64,000 bases of DNA from Streptomyces albus subsp. albus (GCF_000719865.1 NZ_JOID01000007.1:1-64000), one strand, 5' to 3'. Counted from the stretch's first letter, positions 22,490 to 31,706 are shown. Notes: generated by a model not told the origin, from the letters alone. Numbers and translations: made by a program.

Positions 22490-24790
22490 TCACCGCATCC
22501 AGTGCCCGCCGGTGCTCCAGCCCAGGAAGCGCCGGGCGCGCCCGCCGTCCGCCGTACCGTCGGCGCCGAAGGTGCCGCCCCCGGCGACCAGGGCCAGGCC
22601 GGCCAGGGCGGGAGCGAGACGGGTCGCGACATGGGCGGGGTGACGGGCCGTCTCCTCGCACAGGCCCGCGATGACCCGCCGCTGCGCGTCCGGCGGGCAC
22701 AGGGACAGGTGGAACACCATCTGGCGCCACGCGTACGCGGCGTCCTTGATGGTGCTCAACGGCCGCGGGTTGCCGTGCACACGAGCGGTCAGCCGGCACA
22801 CCGTCACGAAGCAGCGGCGCGCCAGGTCGGCCCAGCCGGGCCGCGGGGCGATGCCCACCCGGTGGACCAGCGTGGCCAGGTTGTGCGTGGTGAGGATCTG
22901 GGCCTGCTCGATCACCGTGCCGTTCGCCGCGACCGACCAGGACCGCGACGCCGGCCCGGCCCGCTCGGCGCACAGCCGCGCGAAACCCGGGGACGTGCCG
23001 GCGCCGTGGGAACGGGTCGGGGCCGCGCCGGCCTCGGCGGTCGCGAGGCCGGCGATCGCCGGGTAGTCGATGCCGTAGTAGCGCTCGTACAGCGTGCCGC
23101 CGAGCAGGTCGCCCGCGACCCGCGCCGCGGTGAGGAACTTCGGGCTGAACGTGCCCATGAAGATGTCGGCGGCGAGCTCCTCCACGAACGGGGCGCCCAG
23201 GCCGCACTGGCGTTCAAGAACGCCGAACTCGCGGACCAGCGGGTTGGGCAGGATCGTGCCCGGGAAGGCCTGCACGGCCAGCTCGCCCAGCTGCCGCAGC
23301 ACGGCGAGCGCGCCCTGGCCGTCCGGCTTGCCCAGGACCGCGGAACGCTGCCCCGACACCGCCCGGACCCAGGGCAGTTCCTCGACGCGCACCTGCCGTT
23401 CCAGGTTGAGCAGCAGCAGGGAGCGGCGGCTGCGGAACGCCCGGTAGTTCGCGGCCATCAGCGTCCGCAGCGTCTCCTCGCGGTACGCCTGCGTGGTGGT
23501 GGCGGCGACCAACTGCGGCACCAGCTCGGCCAGGACCTCGGCGGACGGGACGACGCCCCGCTCCACGAGCGTGCCGAGCGGTGCGCTCAGCGCGGACTCG
23601 ACCACCCGGCGGATCACGGGCGGCACGGCGGCTCCTGCGGGCAGGCCGGTCTCCCGGCTCTCCTCACCGGTCACCGCGACCAGGAGCGGCGCGACGTCGG
23701 GGATGCCCGTCTCCTGCGGGAGGCCGGCGAGCCGGCGCAGCATCAGCTGGGCCAGGGCGTGGTGCGAGGGGAGCGCCGCCTGCTCGGCCTGGCACCGGCG
23801 CAGCGCCGTGTGCGCGGCGGAGCCGGGCAGGCCGCGCCGCCGCACCATGGACTCCACGGCGTGCCGCAGCAGGCCGAGCCGGCGCGCGTCCAGCGGGCGG
23901 CCGGCGACGGTCTCCTCCAGGGCGGCGCGCAGGATGCCGAGGTTCTCCTTGGGGTTGCGGTGCTTGCCGGCGAAGGTGTGTTCCGCGGCGAGCCGCCGGT
24001 AGCGGCCGAGCAGCATCTCAGCGTGCGTCAGCCAGTCCGCGTCCGGGGCGAGTTCGAGGACCCGGCCGTCCCGCGCCGTCCTCAGCCAGTGGACGAGCAG
24101 TTCGTCGCCGAACGGCTGCCAGACGGCGAGCGCCTCGCGCTGGGTCTCGACGGCCGTGTTGGGCCGCCGCCGCTTCAGGGTGCCGGCGGCGTCGGAGACG
24201 GTGTGCCGGTGGACGGCCGCGGTGGCGTCCGGCGCGGGCCCCTCGGCCGGGCGGGGGAGGAAGCGCAGCCGGTCGGCGAACGGCTCCAGTTCCGCCGCGA
24301 GGTCGAGTGCCGCGTCCGTCTCGCCGTGCCGGACGAGCCAGGCCAGGGTGAGGAGCGCGGCCTCCTCGGGCACGCCGATCTCGTAGTGGCCGCTGTCCAA
24401 CAGGCTCCACAGCCAAGCGAGTCCGGGCTCGGTGAGGCAGTGGGCGAAGAGCGCGCGCCGCTCGGCGGGCACCCCGAGGATCCGCGCGGTCGCGGTCTCG
24501 TACTCCTGGAGCGGGCCGCCCGCGCTCGCGGTCCCGGTGGCGAAGCCGCCCCGCACCACTTCGGGGGTCACCCAGGCGGGAAGCCCGTCCACGGGCCTGC
24601 GCGAACCGACTGTCAGCCGTCCCGAGGCCATGCCCGCGAGGACCTCGCGCCAGCGCTGCCCGCGCACTTCGGCGCGGCGCCGGGTGGCGGGGTCCTCGTG
24701 GGTCAGCGCGGTCGTGAAGGCCTTGGCCAGCTGGGCCTCGGGATAGGCCGGGGCCGCGGTGAGGGGCTGCTGCTCAGCGTTGTCGTCCAT
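22490..24790 (-). CDS. Large soluble protein of unknown function (766 aa)
   Basis: A mostly alpha-helical, Leu/Ala/Arg-rich protein with no signal peptide or membrane segment and no nucleotide-binding motif I can recognise. Conserved-looking blocks are PAWVTPEVVRGGFATG (near 75), GKHRNPKENLGILRAAL (near 280), GTFSPKFLTAARVAGDLLGGTLYERYYGIDY (near 560-590) and RPLSTIKDAAYAWRQMVFHLSL (near 685). Such proteins occur in other Streptomyces as hypotheticals. The ATG at 24788-24790 has GAAGG 5 bases upstream. An IS605-type remnant begins within about 20 bp of the start, so its original promoter may have been displaced. Function unknown. Confidence 0.7.
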   Translation of the reverse strand: MDDNAEQQPLTAAPAYPEAQLAKAFTTALTHEDPATRRRAEVRGQRWREVLAGMASGRLTVGSRRPVDGLPAWVTPEVVRGGFATGTASAGGPLQEYETATARILGVPAERRALFAHCLTEPGLAWLWSLLDSGHYEIGVPEEAALLTLAWLVRHGETDAALDLAAELEPFADRLRFLPRPAEGPAPDATAAVHRHTVSDAAGTLKRRRPNTAVETQREALAVWQPFGDELLVHWLRTARDGRVLELAPDADWLTHAEMLLGRYRRLAAEHTFAGKHRNPKENLGILRAALEETVAGRPLDARRLGLLRHAVESMVRRRGLPGSAAHTALRRCQAEQAALPSHHALAQLMLRRLAGLPQETGIPDVAPLLVAVTGEESRETGLPAGAAVPPVIRRVVESALSAPLGTLVERGVVPSAEVLAELVPQLVAATTTQAYREETLRTLMAANYRAFRSRRSLLLLNLERQVRVEELPWVRAVSGQRSAVLGKPDGQGALAVLRQLGELAVQAFPGTILPNPLVREFGVLERQCGLGAPFVEELAADIFMGTFSPKFLTAARVAGDLLGGTLYERYYGIDYPAIAGLATAEAGAAPTRSHGAGTSPGFARLCAERAGPASRSWSVAANGTVIEQAQILTTHNLATLVHRVGIAPRPGWADLARRCFVTVCRLTARVHGNPRPLSTIKDAAYAWRQMVFHLSLCPPDAQRRVIAGLCEETARHPAHVATRLAPALAGLALVAGGGTFGADGTADGGRARRFLGWSTGGHWMR

Positions 24791-24799
24791 CAGACCTTC

Positions 24800-25458
24800 T
24801 TTCGAGGGGACCACCGGCTTCAGCCGGTGGGGGAATCGAATCCTTGGGCCGGAGCCGCGCAGCGGCGGAGCACGCTGCGTTGTCAGGCGGGCGTACCGGT
24901 TTCTGCTGCGTCCCACGGTCCGGCAGGAGCGGGCACTGGTGGAGATGCTGCGGGATCACAAAGCCGCACTCGATCTCGTGCGCGAGCACGATGTGATCGG
25001 GCACGAGCGGCTGAACACCGCGGGCATGACCCGAGCGCCCGCACCCCGGCCCGACCCCGACCGCGACGGTGCGTTCCTGGCGAACGGCGCCGCGGCGAAG
25101 GCCGGGCTGAACCGCAGTATTCTCGAAGCGGGTTGGGGGCAGTTCCTGCGGATCCTGGCGGACAAGGCTGAAAGCGCCGGCCGCCGCGTGATCCCGGTGG
25201 ACGCCCGCAACACTCCCCCTGGCTTCGCCGGGGGTACCCCCACCCGCACCTGCCCACCCACGATTGGCGGCTGCGGGCACGTGGCGAAGGAGAACCGCGT
25301 CACCCAGGCGAAGTTCACATGCGTCAACTGCGGCCTGGTCGCGAACGCCGACCACGTCGGCGCGCTCAACGTCAAACACAGGGCCGGGCTGGTCCTCTGC
25401 GCCGGTGCCTAGCCACCGACACAGGAAGCCCGCGACCTTCAGTCGCGGGTGGAGTCAC
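24800..25458 (+). mobile_element. Decayed IS200/IS605-family (TnpB-only) element
   Basis: The left end carries a perfect 9-bp stem CCACCGGCT/AGCCGGTGG with loop TC (24811-24830). The right end carries CCCGCGAC-CTTCA-GTCGCGGG (25429-25449) followed by TGGAGTCAC. Both are typical of IS605/IS1341 ends, and the right one corresponds to the omega-RNA 3' region. No TnpA is present, and the TnpB between them is internally deleted. The right end stops 3-4 bases from the 3' end of the tRNA-like gene. Confidence 0.8.
24879..25412 (+). pseudogene. tnpB: TnpB remnant (internally deleted)
   Basis: The N-terminal TnpB block AYRFLLRPTVRQERALVEMLRDHKAAL is joined after an unrelated stretch to the C-terminal part LNRSILEAGWGQFLRILADKAE. 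The zinc ribbon is CGHVAKENRVTQAKFTCVNCGLVANADHVGALNVK. The central RuvC-like region, including the first two acidic catalytic blocks, is missing, so the protein cannot be an active nuclease. The usual ATG of the family is also lost (TGC GTT GTC at the expected position). The last Asp-containing block (ANADHVGALN) survives. Confidence 0.82.
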
Positions 25459-25461
25459 AAG

Positions 25462-25533
25462 CCGGCGTGGCAGGTTCCGCCCCTGCGCCCTCCGGGTCCA
25501 GAGCCCGGTGCTCTGCTGCTGAGCTACACGCCG
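25462..25533 (-). tRNA. tRNA-like gene, anticodon CUG (Gln), with atypical D- and T-loops
   Basis: On the minus strand a 72-base cloverleaf can be drawn: acceptor CGGCGTG/CACGCCG (7 bp), D-arm GCTC-AGCAGCA-GAGC, anticodon arm CCGGG-CTCTGGA-CCCGG with U33 and CUG at 34-36, T-arm GCAGG-GGCGGAA-CCTGC, discriminator G, no encoded CCA. The T-loop lacks the TTC of normal tRNAs and the D-loop lacks the GG pair. It may be a divergent or non-functional tRNA. The stems are perfect, which argues for a maintained RNA. Confidence 0.55.
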
Positions 25534-25766
25534 ATGACGGCAGACGTTAGACGCCGCGGTGATCGGCACACAACCGGGATTCCGCCCGGTCGTCATCGCC
25601 ATGGCACGGTCGCGGACCGGAGTTGCCGCGTTCCGGCATCGGTTCGAGCCGTGGACGCGGCCGGGCGTCCGCGGGGAACGGCCCGTCCCCGGCCGGGCGG
25701 CGGGAGGGTCCGTGAGGGCCGCGAGTCCGCCCGCCTCGCGGACGCGGAGCGTCCTCGCGCGAGACG

Positions 25767-26879
25767 TCAGGCGAGGCGCAGCGTGAGCGCTCCGTCCGGC
25801 TCCTGGTCCAGGCGGGTGCCCAGGTCGCGGCTCGCCCGGTCCAGGACGGTCCGCAGCCACGCGCTGTCCTCGCGGGAGGCGTGACGGAGTGTCATGCGCC
25901 GGGCTTGCAGGGGCACCATCCGCAGTCCGGCCAGCCGGCCGGTGTCCGGCTCCAACTGGGCGAGATACAGCAGCCGCAGGTCGTCCCGGTAGCGCTCGTA
26001 GCCGGTGATGCCCTCGTAGTCGTCGACGAGGTCCCCGCAGCCGTACAGGACGAGCTTGCCCCGGTAGGTCTCCAGCGGCCGGGGGTGGTGCGAGGAGTGG
26101 CCATGGACGACGTCCGCCCCGCCGTCGACGAGCGCGTGCGCGAAGCGGATCTGCTGCCGGGCGATGCCGTAGCCCCAGTTGGAACCCCAGTGGACCGATA
26201 CGACGGCGAGATCGCCCGGGCGTCTCACCCGCCGGAGACAGTCGGTGAGCGCGTGGGCGGCGGACTCGGAGGGCTCGCTCACGACGGCGACGCCGGCGCG
26301 GTCCTCCGCCGCGGCCCAGTCGAGCGGCACCCCGCTGGACGGCATGGCGACGGCGAGTACCAGGAGGCGGCCGCCGCCGGCGAGCGGCACCTCGGCGGGG
26401 CGCCAGGCGGAGCCGGCGTCGTGTCCGGCGCCGGCCGTGCGGAGCCCGGCGCCGGACAGGGCGCCGAGGGTCTCCTCCAAGCCGGGGCGGCCGAAGTCCA
26501 GGACGTGGTTGTTGGCCAGCACGCAGACGTCCGGGCGGGCCGCCTCCAGCGCGGGGAGGTTGTCCGGGCTCATGCGGTAGTGGATCTCCTTGCCCGGGGC
26601 GAACGCGCCGTTTCGGGTGACGCTCGTCTCCAGATTGATCACGCGGGCGTCCGGGGCGGCCTCCTCGGCCACGCGCAGGGCCTCGCCCCAGGGCCAGGAG
26701 TACGGGGCCGGGCGGGGCACGGGGCCGTTCGCCGCCTCCGCCAGCCCGACGTAGGCGCGGGCGTCCGGGGTGTACGCCTCCCGCAGCGCCGGGTCTCCGG
26801 CGCCGGGGAGGATCTGGTCGACGCCGCGGCCGAGCATCACATCGCCGGCGAGGAGAAGGGTGACCGGTCTTCTGGCCAT
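25767..26879 (-). CDS. CapA-family (poly-gamma-glutamate capsule type) metallophosphatase-like protein
   Basis: A 370-residue protein of the PGA_cap/CapA family, a calcineurin-like phosphoesterase fold. Visible motifs are LLLAGDVMLGRGVD (8-21), VINLETSVT (about 80), VCVLANNHVLDFG (about 118-130), VVSVHWGSNW (about 225) and DVVHGHSSHHPRPLE (about 250). There is no signal peptide, so it is probably cytosolic. Members occur widely in streptomycetes that make no gamma-PGA, so the substrate is uncertain. The ATG is at 26877-26879. Monocistronic. Confidence 0.88.
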   Translation of the reverse strand: MARRPVTLLLAGDVMLGRGVDQILPGAGDPALREAYTPDARAYVGLAEAANGPVPRPAPYSWPWGEALRVAEEAAPDARVINLETSVTRNGAFAPGKEIHYRMSPDNLPALEAARPDVCVLANNHVLDFGRPGLEETLGALSGAGLRTAGAGHDAGSAWRPAEVPLAGGGRLLVLAVAMPSSGVPLDWAAAEDRAGVAVVSEPSESAAHALTDCLRRVRRPGDLAVVSVHWGSNWGYGIARQQIRFAHALVDGGADVVHGHSSHHPRPLETYRGKLVLYGCGDLVDDYEGITGYERYRDDLRLLYLAQLEPDTGRLAGLRMVPLQARRMTLRHASREDSAWLRTVLDRASRDLGTRLDQEPDGALTLRLA

Positions 26880-27304
26880 GCCTCCAGGCTAGGCCCGCAC
26901 CGCCGGGCCGGCCTCCGGGAGGTGAAGTCACCCATGTCGAAGTGAGGGGTGGCGAAGGCGGTCGCGCAGGCGGTCCGGCCTGTGCGCTGGATCGGATGAC
27001 CGATGGTCTCGGTGACTGGGAGGGGCGCGCGCCGCTGCCCCGGGCGCCGCCGGTCCGGCCACCGGGTGCTCGGCCCGAGGGGGGCGGCACGGCCGCTCGG
27101 CGCGCTTCGGTATCGTCCACCCCGGCCGTCCGGCGCGGTCCCGCACCCGGGGCCCCTCCGGCATCCCGGCGCACGCGGTGGCGTCTGGGCCGCCGGAGGG
27201 CCGGCGGTGACAGCGGCCGGCGGCACCCGGAGGTTTCCGGCGCCCGACCGAGAGGCCGGACGCCGGGAAGGCCCGGACCCCCGCAGTCCGGGCCGGGTAC
27301 GGCA
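26880..27304. other. Intergenic stretch without recognised gene
   Basis: GC-rich region upstream of the CapA-family gene and downstream of the universal stress protein gene. Beyond the terminator-like repeat at 27305-27340 I see no coding frame with a credible start, no RNA gene and no clear operator. Confidence 0.5.
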
Positions 27305-27340
27305 GGCGGGCCGGTCACCTGGGGAGGTCACCGGCCCGCC
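27305..27340. terminator. Terminator-like inverted repeat
   Basis: Perfect 11-bp stem GGCGGGCCGGT/ACCGGCCCGCC with a 14-base loop, 115 bp past the stop of the minus-strand universal stress protein gene. Confidence 0.5.
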
Positions 27341-27455
27341 TGTGCCGCCACCGGAGCCACGGCAGCCACGGGGTCACGGGGCCATCGCCCTGGCCGGACC
27401 CCGCCCGCGCCGGCCGGCGCCGGGACGCGCCCGGCAGTGCGCGCGAGCGCGGGGC

Positions 27456-28313
27456 TCAGCCGTGCGGGACCACCGCGACCGGGCAGGGCGCGTGGTGCAG
27501 CACCGCGTGGGTGACGTGGCCGAGCGGCGAAGCCCGGCCCTTCCCCCGGATGCGGTGGCCGGCGACCAGCAGATCGGTGCCGGCGCCGGCGGCGATGAGG
27601 CCGGGGCCGGCACTGCCGCGGACGACCTCCTCGACGATCCCGACCTCCGGGTATCTCTCCCGCCAGGGGGCGACCGCGTCCGCGAGATACCGCCGCGCCG
27701 GGCCCTCGTACTCGTCGAGCACCTCCATGTCCTGCGGGATCGTGGCCCAGCCGTAGGCCCGCTGGGCGTCCCAGACGTGGACGGCCTTGATCCGGGCGCC
27801 CCGGGCGGCGGCCGCCTCGAAGGCGAACCGGACCGGCTCCTCCGCCTCGTGGTGGTAGTCGAACCCGACGGCGACGACACCGTGTTCGGGCTCTCCGGGG
27901 TCGTAACCGGCCCGGACGAGGACCACGGGCCGCTCGGAGCGGCCGACGACGGCCAGGCTCACCGAGCCCATGAGGTGCCCGACCATGCCGGCCAGCCCCC
28001 GGGAGCCGAGGACGAGCAGCTCGGCGTGCTGGTCCAGGAGGCTCTCCACCGGCGGGTCCGGCTCCCGCATGATGTCCACCGGCAGATCCGGGTGCCGTTC
28101 GCGGAGGCGCCGTCCGAGATCCTCCAGCCGCTCCTCCATCCAGCGGTATCCCTCCCCCGGGCCGAGGGCGGCCTCCGCGTCGGTCGGCAGCGTGTCCCGG
28201 GCGCAGACGACGCGCAGCGGCCGGCCGCGGAGCACCGCCTCGCGGGCCGCCCAGTCCGCGGCGGTCAGGCTCTGCGGAGATCCGTCGACCCCCGCGACAA
28301 CCGAATGCAGCAC
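27456..28313 (-). CDS. Universal stress protein, tandem UspA domains
   Basis: A 285-residue protein with two Usp domains. Domain 1 begins VVAGVDGSPQS and ends with the ATP-binding pattern VLGSRGLAGMVGHLMGSVSLAVV (about 125-147). Domain 2 begins VVAVGFDYH and ends LLVAGHRIRGKGRASPLGHVTHAVLHHAPCPVAVV, a degenerate version of the same motif. The GTG at 28311-28313 is preferred for its GGAGGAG site. Such two-domain Usps are induced in hypoxia, dormancy or nitrosative stress in actinobacteria. It is divergent from an OsmC/Ohr-like gene. Confidence 0.9.
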   Translation of the reverse strand: MLHSVVAGVDGSPQSLTAADWAAREAVLRGRPLRVVCARDTLPTDAEAALGPGEGYRWMEERLEDLGRRLRERHPDLPVDIMREPDPPVESLLDQHAELLVLGSRGLAGMVGHLMGSVSLAVVGRSERPVVLVRAGYDPGEPEHGVVAVGFDYHHEAEEPVRFAFEAAAARGARIKAVHVWDAQRAYGWATIPQDMEVLDEYEGPARRYLADAVAPWRERYPEVGIVEEVVRGSAGPGLIAAGAGTDLLVAGHRIRGKGRASPLGHVTHAVLHHAPCPVAVVPHG

Positions 28314-28751
28314 TGTCTCTCTCCTCCGCGGACGGGCCTGCCCGGACACGGCCTGCGGCCGCGGACGCCGCCCGGCGCGTGGCCGCCGCGGCACGGTGCC
28401 GTGCAGGCCCCGGTGGCTCCCGGTCTCCACTGTGTGGCCGGCGGCGGGAGGCGGCAATTCGGCAGACGGCCGGGTGCCCGCCGGACCCGTCCCCGCCACC
28501 GCGGTGACACGGTCGGCGGTCCTCCCGTTCGACGACCGGCGGCGCCACGTGTCGTCCCCGGGACCGTCCGGACACCACGGGGCGGTCGCCGGGGCCGGGG
28601 CAGAGGGCCGGGGGCCGGAGTGCATCCGGCGGCCCCGGCAGACCTGCCGGCCCTCGCGTCCTCCCTGGCCAGCGGGGCGCTGTCGGCTGCGGTCGCCGGT
28701 CCGGCCGGACGGTCCGAGACTGGAGGGAGGCATCCGGCGGAAGGAGCAGAC
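28314..28751. promoter_or_regulatory. Divergent promoter region between usp and osmC-like genes
   Basis: A 438-bp gene-free stretch. The palindrome GTCCCCGGGAC (about 28554-28564) and a nearby GGACCGTCCGG are the only symmetric sites I noticed. They recall the GGGAC/GTCCC core of DosR/DevR boxes but lack the A/T flanks, so regulation by a dormancy regulator is only a guess. Confidence 0.3.
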
Positions 28752-29165
28752 ATGACGACCCAGCAGCGCACGCTCTACACCACGGCGGTCGAGTCGCGGC
28801 CGGGGGCGGCGGAGGCCCGGGTGAGCGGGGACGGGGGCCGGGCGCTGCCCGTGGTGAACCCCACGGCGCCCGGAGGCCTCGACGAACGTTCCGGCTGGAG
28901 CCCCGAACAGCTGTACGCGGCGGCCGTGGCGACGTGCATGCACCAGGCGATCGAACTGGCGGCCGGAGTCCGTGGCTCGGACGCGGCCGGCAGCAGCGTC
29001 ACCGCCGAGGTGTCCCTGGAGCACGACGGCGCCCTGCGCTACTCCCTCGCCGCGGACGTCACCATCGACCTGCCGGGGCTGGAGGGCGACGCCCGGTCGA
29101 CGCTGATCGACGAGGCGATCCGCTTCTGCCCGCTCGCGGCGAACGTCCGCGTCAGCGGCGACTGA
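28752..29165 (+). CDS. OsmC/Ohr-family peroxiredoxin
   Basis: A 137-residue thiol-dependent hydroperoxide reductase of the Ohr/OsmC fold. The two family cysteines are C62 in SPEQLYAAAVATCMHQAIEL and C126 in EAIRFCPLAANVRV. The usual NPEQLF is SPEQLY, a mild change. The ATG has AAGGAG 6 bases upstream. It detoxifies organic or lipid hydroperoxides by family knowledge. It lies divergent to the universal stress gene, consistent with a shared stress context. Confidence 0.85.
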   Translation: MTTQQRTLYTTAVESRPGAAEARVSGDGGRALPVVNPTAPGGLDERSGWSPEQLYAAAVATCMHQAIELAAGVRGSDAAGSSVTAEVSLEHDGALRYSLAADVTIDLPGLEGDARSTLIDEAIRFCPLAANVRVSGD

Positions 29166-29418
29166 CCGGCACCGGCCGGTACCGGGAGCCCGGCCGGTAC
29201 GGGGAGCCCCCGGCCGCCCGGGGCCGCGCCCGGTCCGCGCCGCCCGGCCGTCGGTGGGCCCGCGTTCGGCCGTCCGGCCGGACGGTGTGCCTCTCAGGGG
29301 TGCGTGCGGAGGAGCCCGCGTCCGCCTGCTGATAGGCAGGGGTGGATCCCCCATCGCCGCAGCACCGGACGTCAGTCACCCCGCGGGTCCACCGCCCGCC
29401 GGGTGCGGAGGACGAGAC

Positions 29419-31578
29419 ATGAGCTCCCTGCCACCGAACGCCCGGAGCACGCCACCGGACACCGGAGTCGTCCACGGGCCGGGGCCGCTGGGCCGCCTGG
29501 GAGCCTGGGCCGCCGGCCACGCCAAGCTCGTCCTCCTCGGCTGGCTGGTGGTCGTGGCCGCCCTCGGCGTCTTCGCCCCGCAGGTCAACTCGGCCCTGTC
29601 GGGCGCCGGGTGGCAGGCAGGCGGCTCGGAGTCGGTCCGGGTCCGCGAGCTCGCCCAGCGGCACTTCGGCGGCAACGCCTCCTCCGCCCTGCAGGTGGTG
29701 GTCTCCGCTGACCGGCAGGTCACGGCCCCGGCCGTACGGCGGGTCATCGCCGAGGTCACCCGGGAGCTGGAGGCCGACGACCGCGTCTCCGAGGTGATCC
29801 CGCCGCAGCCCGGGGCGACCCTCAGTCCCGACGGCCGCACCGCCATCGTGCTGGGCGGCGCCGCCGCGGACACCAACGACATGGTGCGGGCCGCCGACGA
29901 CCTCAAGGAGCCCCTGGAGGAGCTGTCGCGGAACGGCGTCACCGTGCACGCGACCGGTTCCTCGGTGCTGTGGAGCGACTTCAACGAGGCCAACCACGAC
30001 GCGATGATCCGAGCGGAGGTGCTCTCCTGGCCGGTGACGCTCGCCGTCATGGTGCTGGCCTTCGGCTCGCTCGTCGCCGCCGGGCTGCCGCTGCTGCTGA
30101 CCCTGGCCGGGCTGGTGGCCTCGGCCGGCTGCCTGGTCCTGCTCAACGAGCTGACGCCGATCTCCGTCTGGGCGATGAACTTCGCGATGATGTTCGCCCT
30201 CGCGCTCGGCATCGACTACGCCCTGTTCCTGGTGATGCGCTTCCGCGGCGCCCTGAGCCGGGCGGACACGCCCGTGCGGGCCGTCACCGAGACCATGGAC
30301 ACCGCGGGCAAGGCCGTACTGCTCTCCGGGATCACCGTCGTGATCAGCCTCTCCGCCGTGATGCTGGTGCCCGCGCCGGCGTTCCGGTCCATGGCCGGGG
30401 GCATCATGCTCGCGGTGCTCTTCGTGCTCGCCGCCACCCTGACCCTGCTCCCGGCCGTCCTGGGCAAGCTCGGCCACCGGGTGAACGCCGTGGCGCTGCC
30501 CTGGGTGAAGGCCGGCGAGCACCGTTCGCCCGTGTTCGCCGCCTGGGGCGAGCGCCTGTGGCGCCGTCCGCTGCTCTACGGCGCGGCGTCGCTGGCCGTG
30601 CTGGCGGCGCTGGCCGTCCCGGTGTTCGGGCTGCGCACCGCGATGCCGTCCATCACGGTGGTGGACGAGGACGCCTCGGCACGGGCCGGTTACGCGGCCG
30701 TGAGCGAGGCGTTCGGTCCCGGCGCGCCCGGCACCCTCCAGGTGATCACGCCGAGCGTCCGGGCGAACGACACCGCCGCCGCGCTGGAGCGGGCTCCCGG
30801 CCTCGCGGCCGTCATGCCCGCGCAGCCGGCCCAGGACGGTTCCGGCCTGTCGATGATCCAGGCCGTGCCGGAGGTGGACCCCTCGGATCCGGCCCTGGGC
30901 GGGACGCTGGACGAACTGCGCGCCGCGCTGCCCGAGGAGGCGCTGGTGGGCGGCGCCGCCGCGGAGAACCTCGATCTGCAGAAGCTGCTGAGCGACAAGG
31001 CCCCGCTGGTCATCGGCGTCGTCCTGGTCCTCGGCTTCGCCCTGCTCCTGCTGGCCCTGCAGGCGCCGCTGATCTCGGCGCTGGGCACCCTGGCCAGCCT
31101 GCTGTCCACCGGTGCCGCGTTCGGCGCCGCCCGGCTGATCTTCCAGGAGGGCTGGGGCGACGATCTGCTCGGCTTCACCTCGCAGGGCTTCCTGGACGCC
31201 TGGGCGCCGGTGTTCTTCTTCGCCATGATCTTCGCGATCGCCATGGACTACACCGTCTTCCTGCTCTCCTCCGCCAAGGAGCACTTCGAGCGGAGCGAGG
31301 ACCCGCGTGACGCGATGGTCGGCTCGCTGGCGCACTCGGGCCGGGTGATCTTCGCCGCGGCCGGGGTCATGGTCGCCGTCTTCTTCACCTTCGCCCTCGC
31401 GAAGCCGCTGCCGCCCAAGGAGATGGGCATCATCCTGGGCATCGCCGTCCTGCTGGATGCCCTGCTGGTGCGGCTGGTACTGCTGCCGGTGCTGCTGCGG
31501 CTGACCGGCCGGGCCGCCTGGTGGTCCCCCGCCTGGCTGCGCCGCGTCCTGCCCGACGTCCGCTTCGCCCACGACTGA
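29419..31578 (+). CDS. MMPL-family RND transporter
   Basis: A 719-residue actinobacterial MMPL exporter. TM1 is at about 40-60 (LVLLGWLVVVAALGVFAP). A periplasmic domain follows. A five-helix bundle spans about 195-360 and includes MMFALALGIDYALFLVMRFR with its GxDYxxF signature, and the repeat of this layout spans about 530-700 (FFFAMIFAIAMDYTVFLLSS). The ATG 29419 lies after GGAGGACGAGAC. An inverted repeat CCTGC/GCAGG (29325-29340) about 80 bp upstream might be an operator. The substrate is unknown; relatives export lipids, pigments or drugs. Confidence 0.9.
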   Translation: MSSLPPNARSTPPDTGVVHGPGPLGRLGAWAAGHAKLVLLGWLVVVAALGVFAPQVNSALSGAGWQAGGSESVRVRELAQRHFGGNASSALQVVVSADRQVTAPAVRRVIAEVTRELEADDRVSEVIPPQPGATLSPDGRTAIVLGGAAADTNDMVRAADDLKEPLEELSRNGVTVHATGSSVLWSDFNEANHDAMIRAEVLSWPVTLAVMVLAFGSLVAAGLPLLLTLAGLVASAGCLVLLNELTPISVWAMNFAMMFALALGIDYALFLVMRFRGALSRADTPVRAVTETMDTAGKAVLLSGITVVISLSAVMLVPAPAFRSMAGGIMLAVLFVLAATLTLLPAVLGKLGHRVNAVALPWVKAGEHRSPVFAAWGERLWRRPLLYGAASLAVLAALAVPVFGLRTAMPSITVVDEDASARAGYAAVSEAFGPGAPGTLQVITPSVRANDTAAALERAPGLAAVMPAQPAQDGSGLSMIQAVPEVDPSDPALGGTLDELRAALPEEALVGGAAAENLDLQKLLSDKAPLVIGVVLVLGFALLLLALQAPLISALGTLASLLSTGAAFGAARLIFQEGWGDDLLGFTSQGFLDAWAPVFFFAMIFAIAMDYTVFLLSSAKEHFERSEDPRDAMVGSLAHSGRVIFAAAGVMVAVFFTFALAKPLPPKEMGIILGIAVLLDALLVRLVLLPVLLRLTGRAAWWSPAWLRRVLPDVRFAHD

Positions 31579-31615
31579 TCCGGGCCGGGGCGCCACTCGT
31601 CCGGGCCCGGGAGCG

Positions 31616-31670
31616 GTGTGCCGGGGTGCCGGGGTGCCGGTGTGCCGGGGTGCCGGTGTGCCGGGGTCCG
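31616..31670. repeat. Degenerate GTGCCGG short tandem repeat
   Basis: About seven near-copies of G(T/G)GCCGG after the MMPL stop. Simple-sequence tract of no evident function. Confidence 0.8.
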
Positions 31671-31706
31671 GGAACGCGGCTGCCCGGCACGGGTGTTGGC
31701 ACGACC

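Noticed and set aside
22502..25171. 889-codon open frame on the plus strand opposite the 766-aa gene
   Set aside because: Gly/Arg/Gln-rich shadow frame; runs through the IS605-type left end, which no real gene would do.
25429..25449. Rho-independent terminator of a gene upstream
   Set aside because: Position and flanking GTGGAGTCAC match the right end of an IS605/IS1341-type element better than a terminator.
28554..28564. DosR/DevR-type box before the universal stress gene
   Set aside because: Only the GTCCC/GGGAC core is present, without the A/T flanks; such short GC palindromes are expected by chance here.
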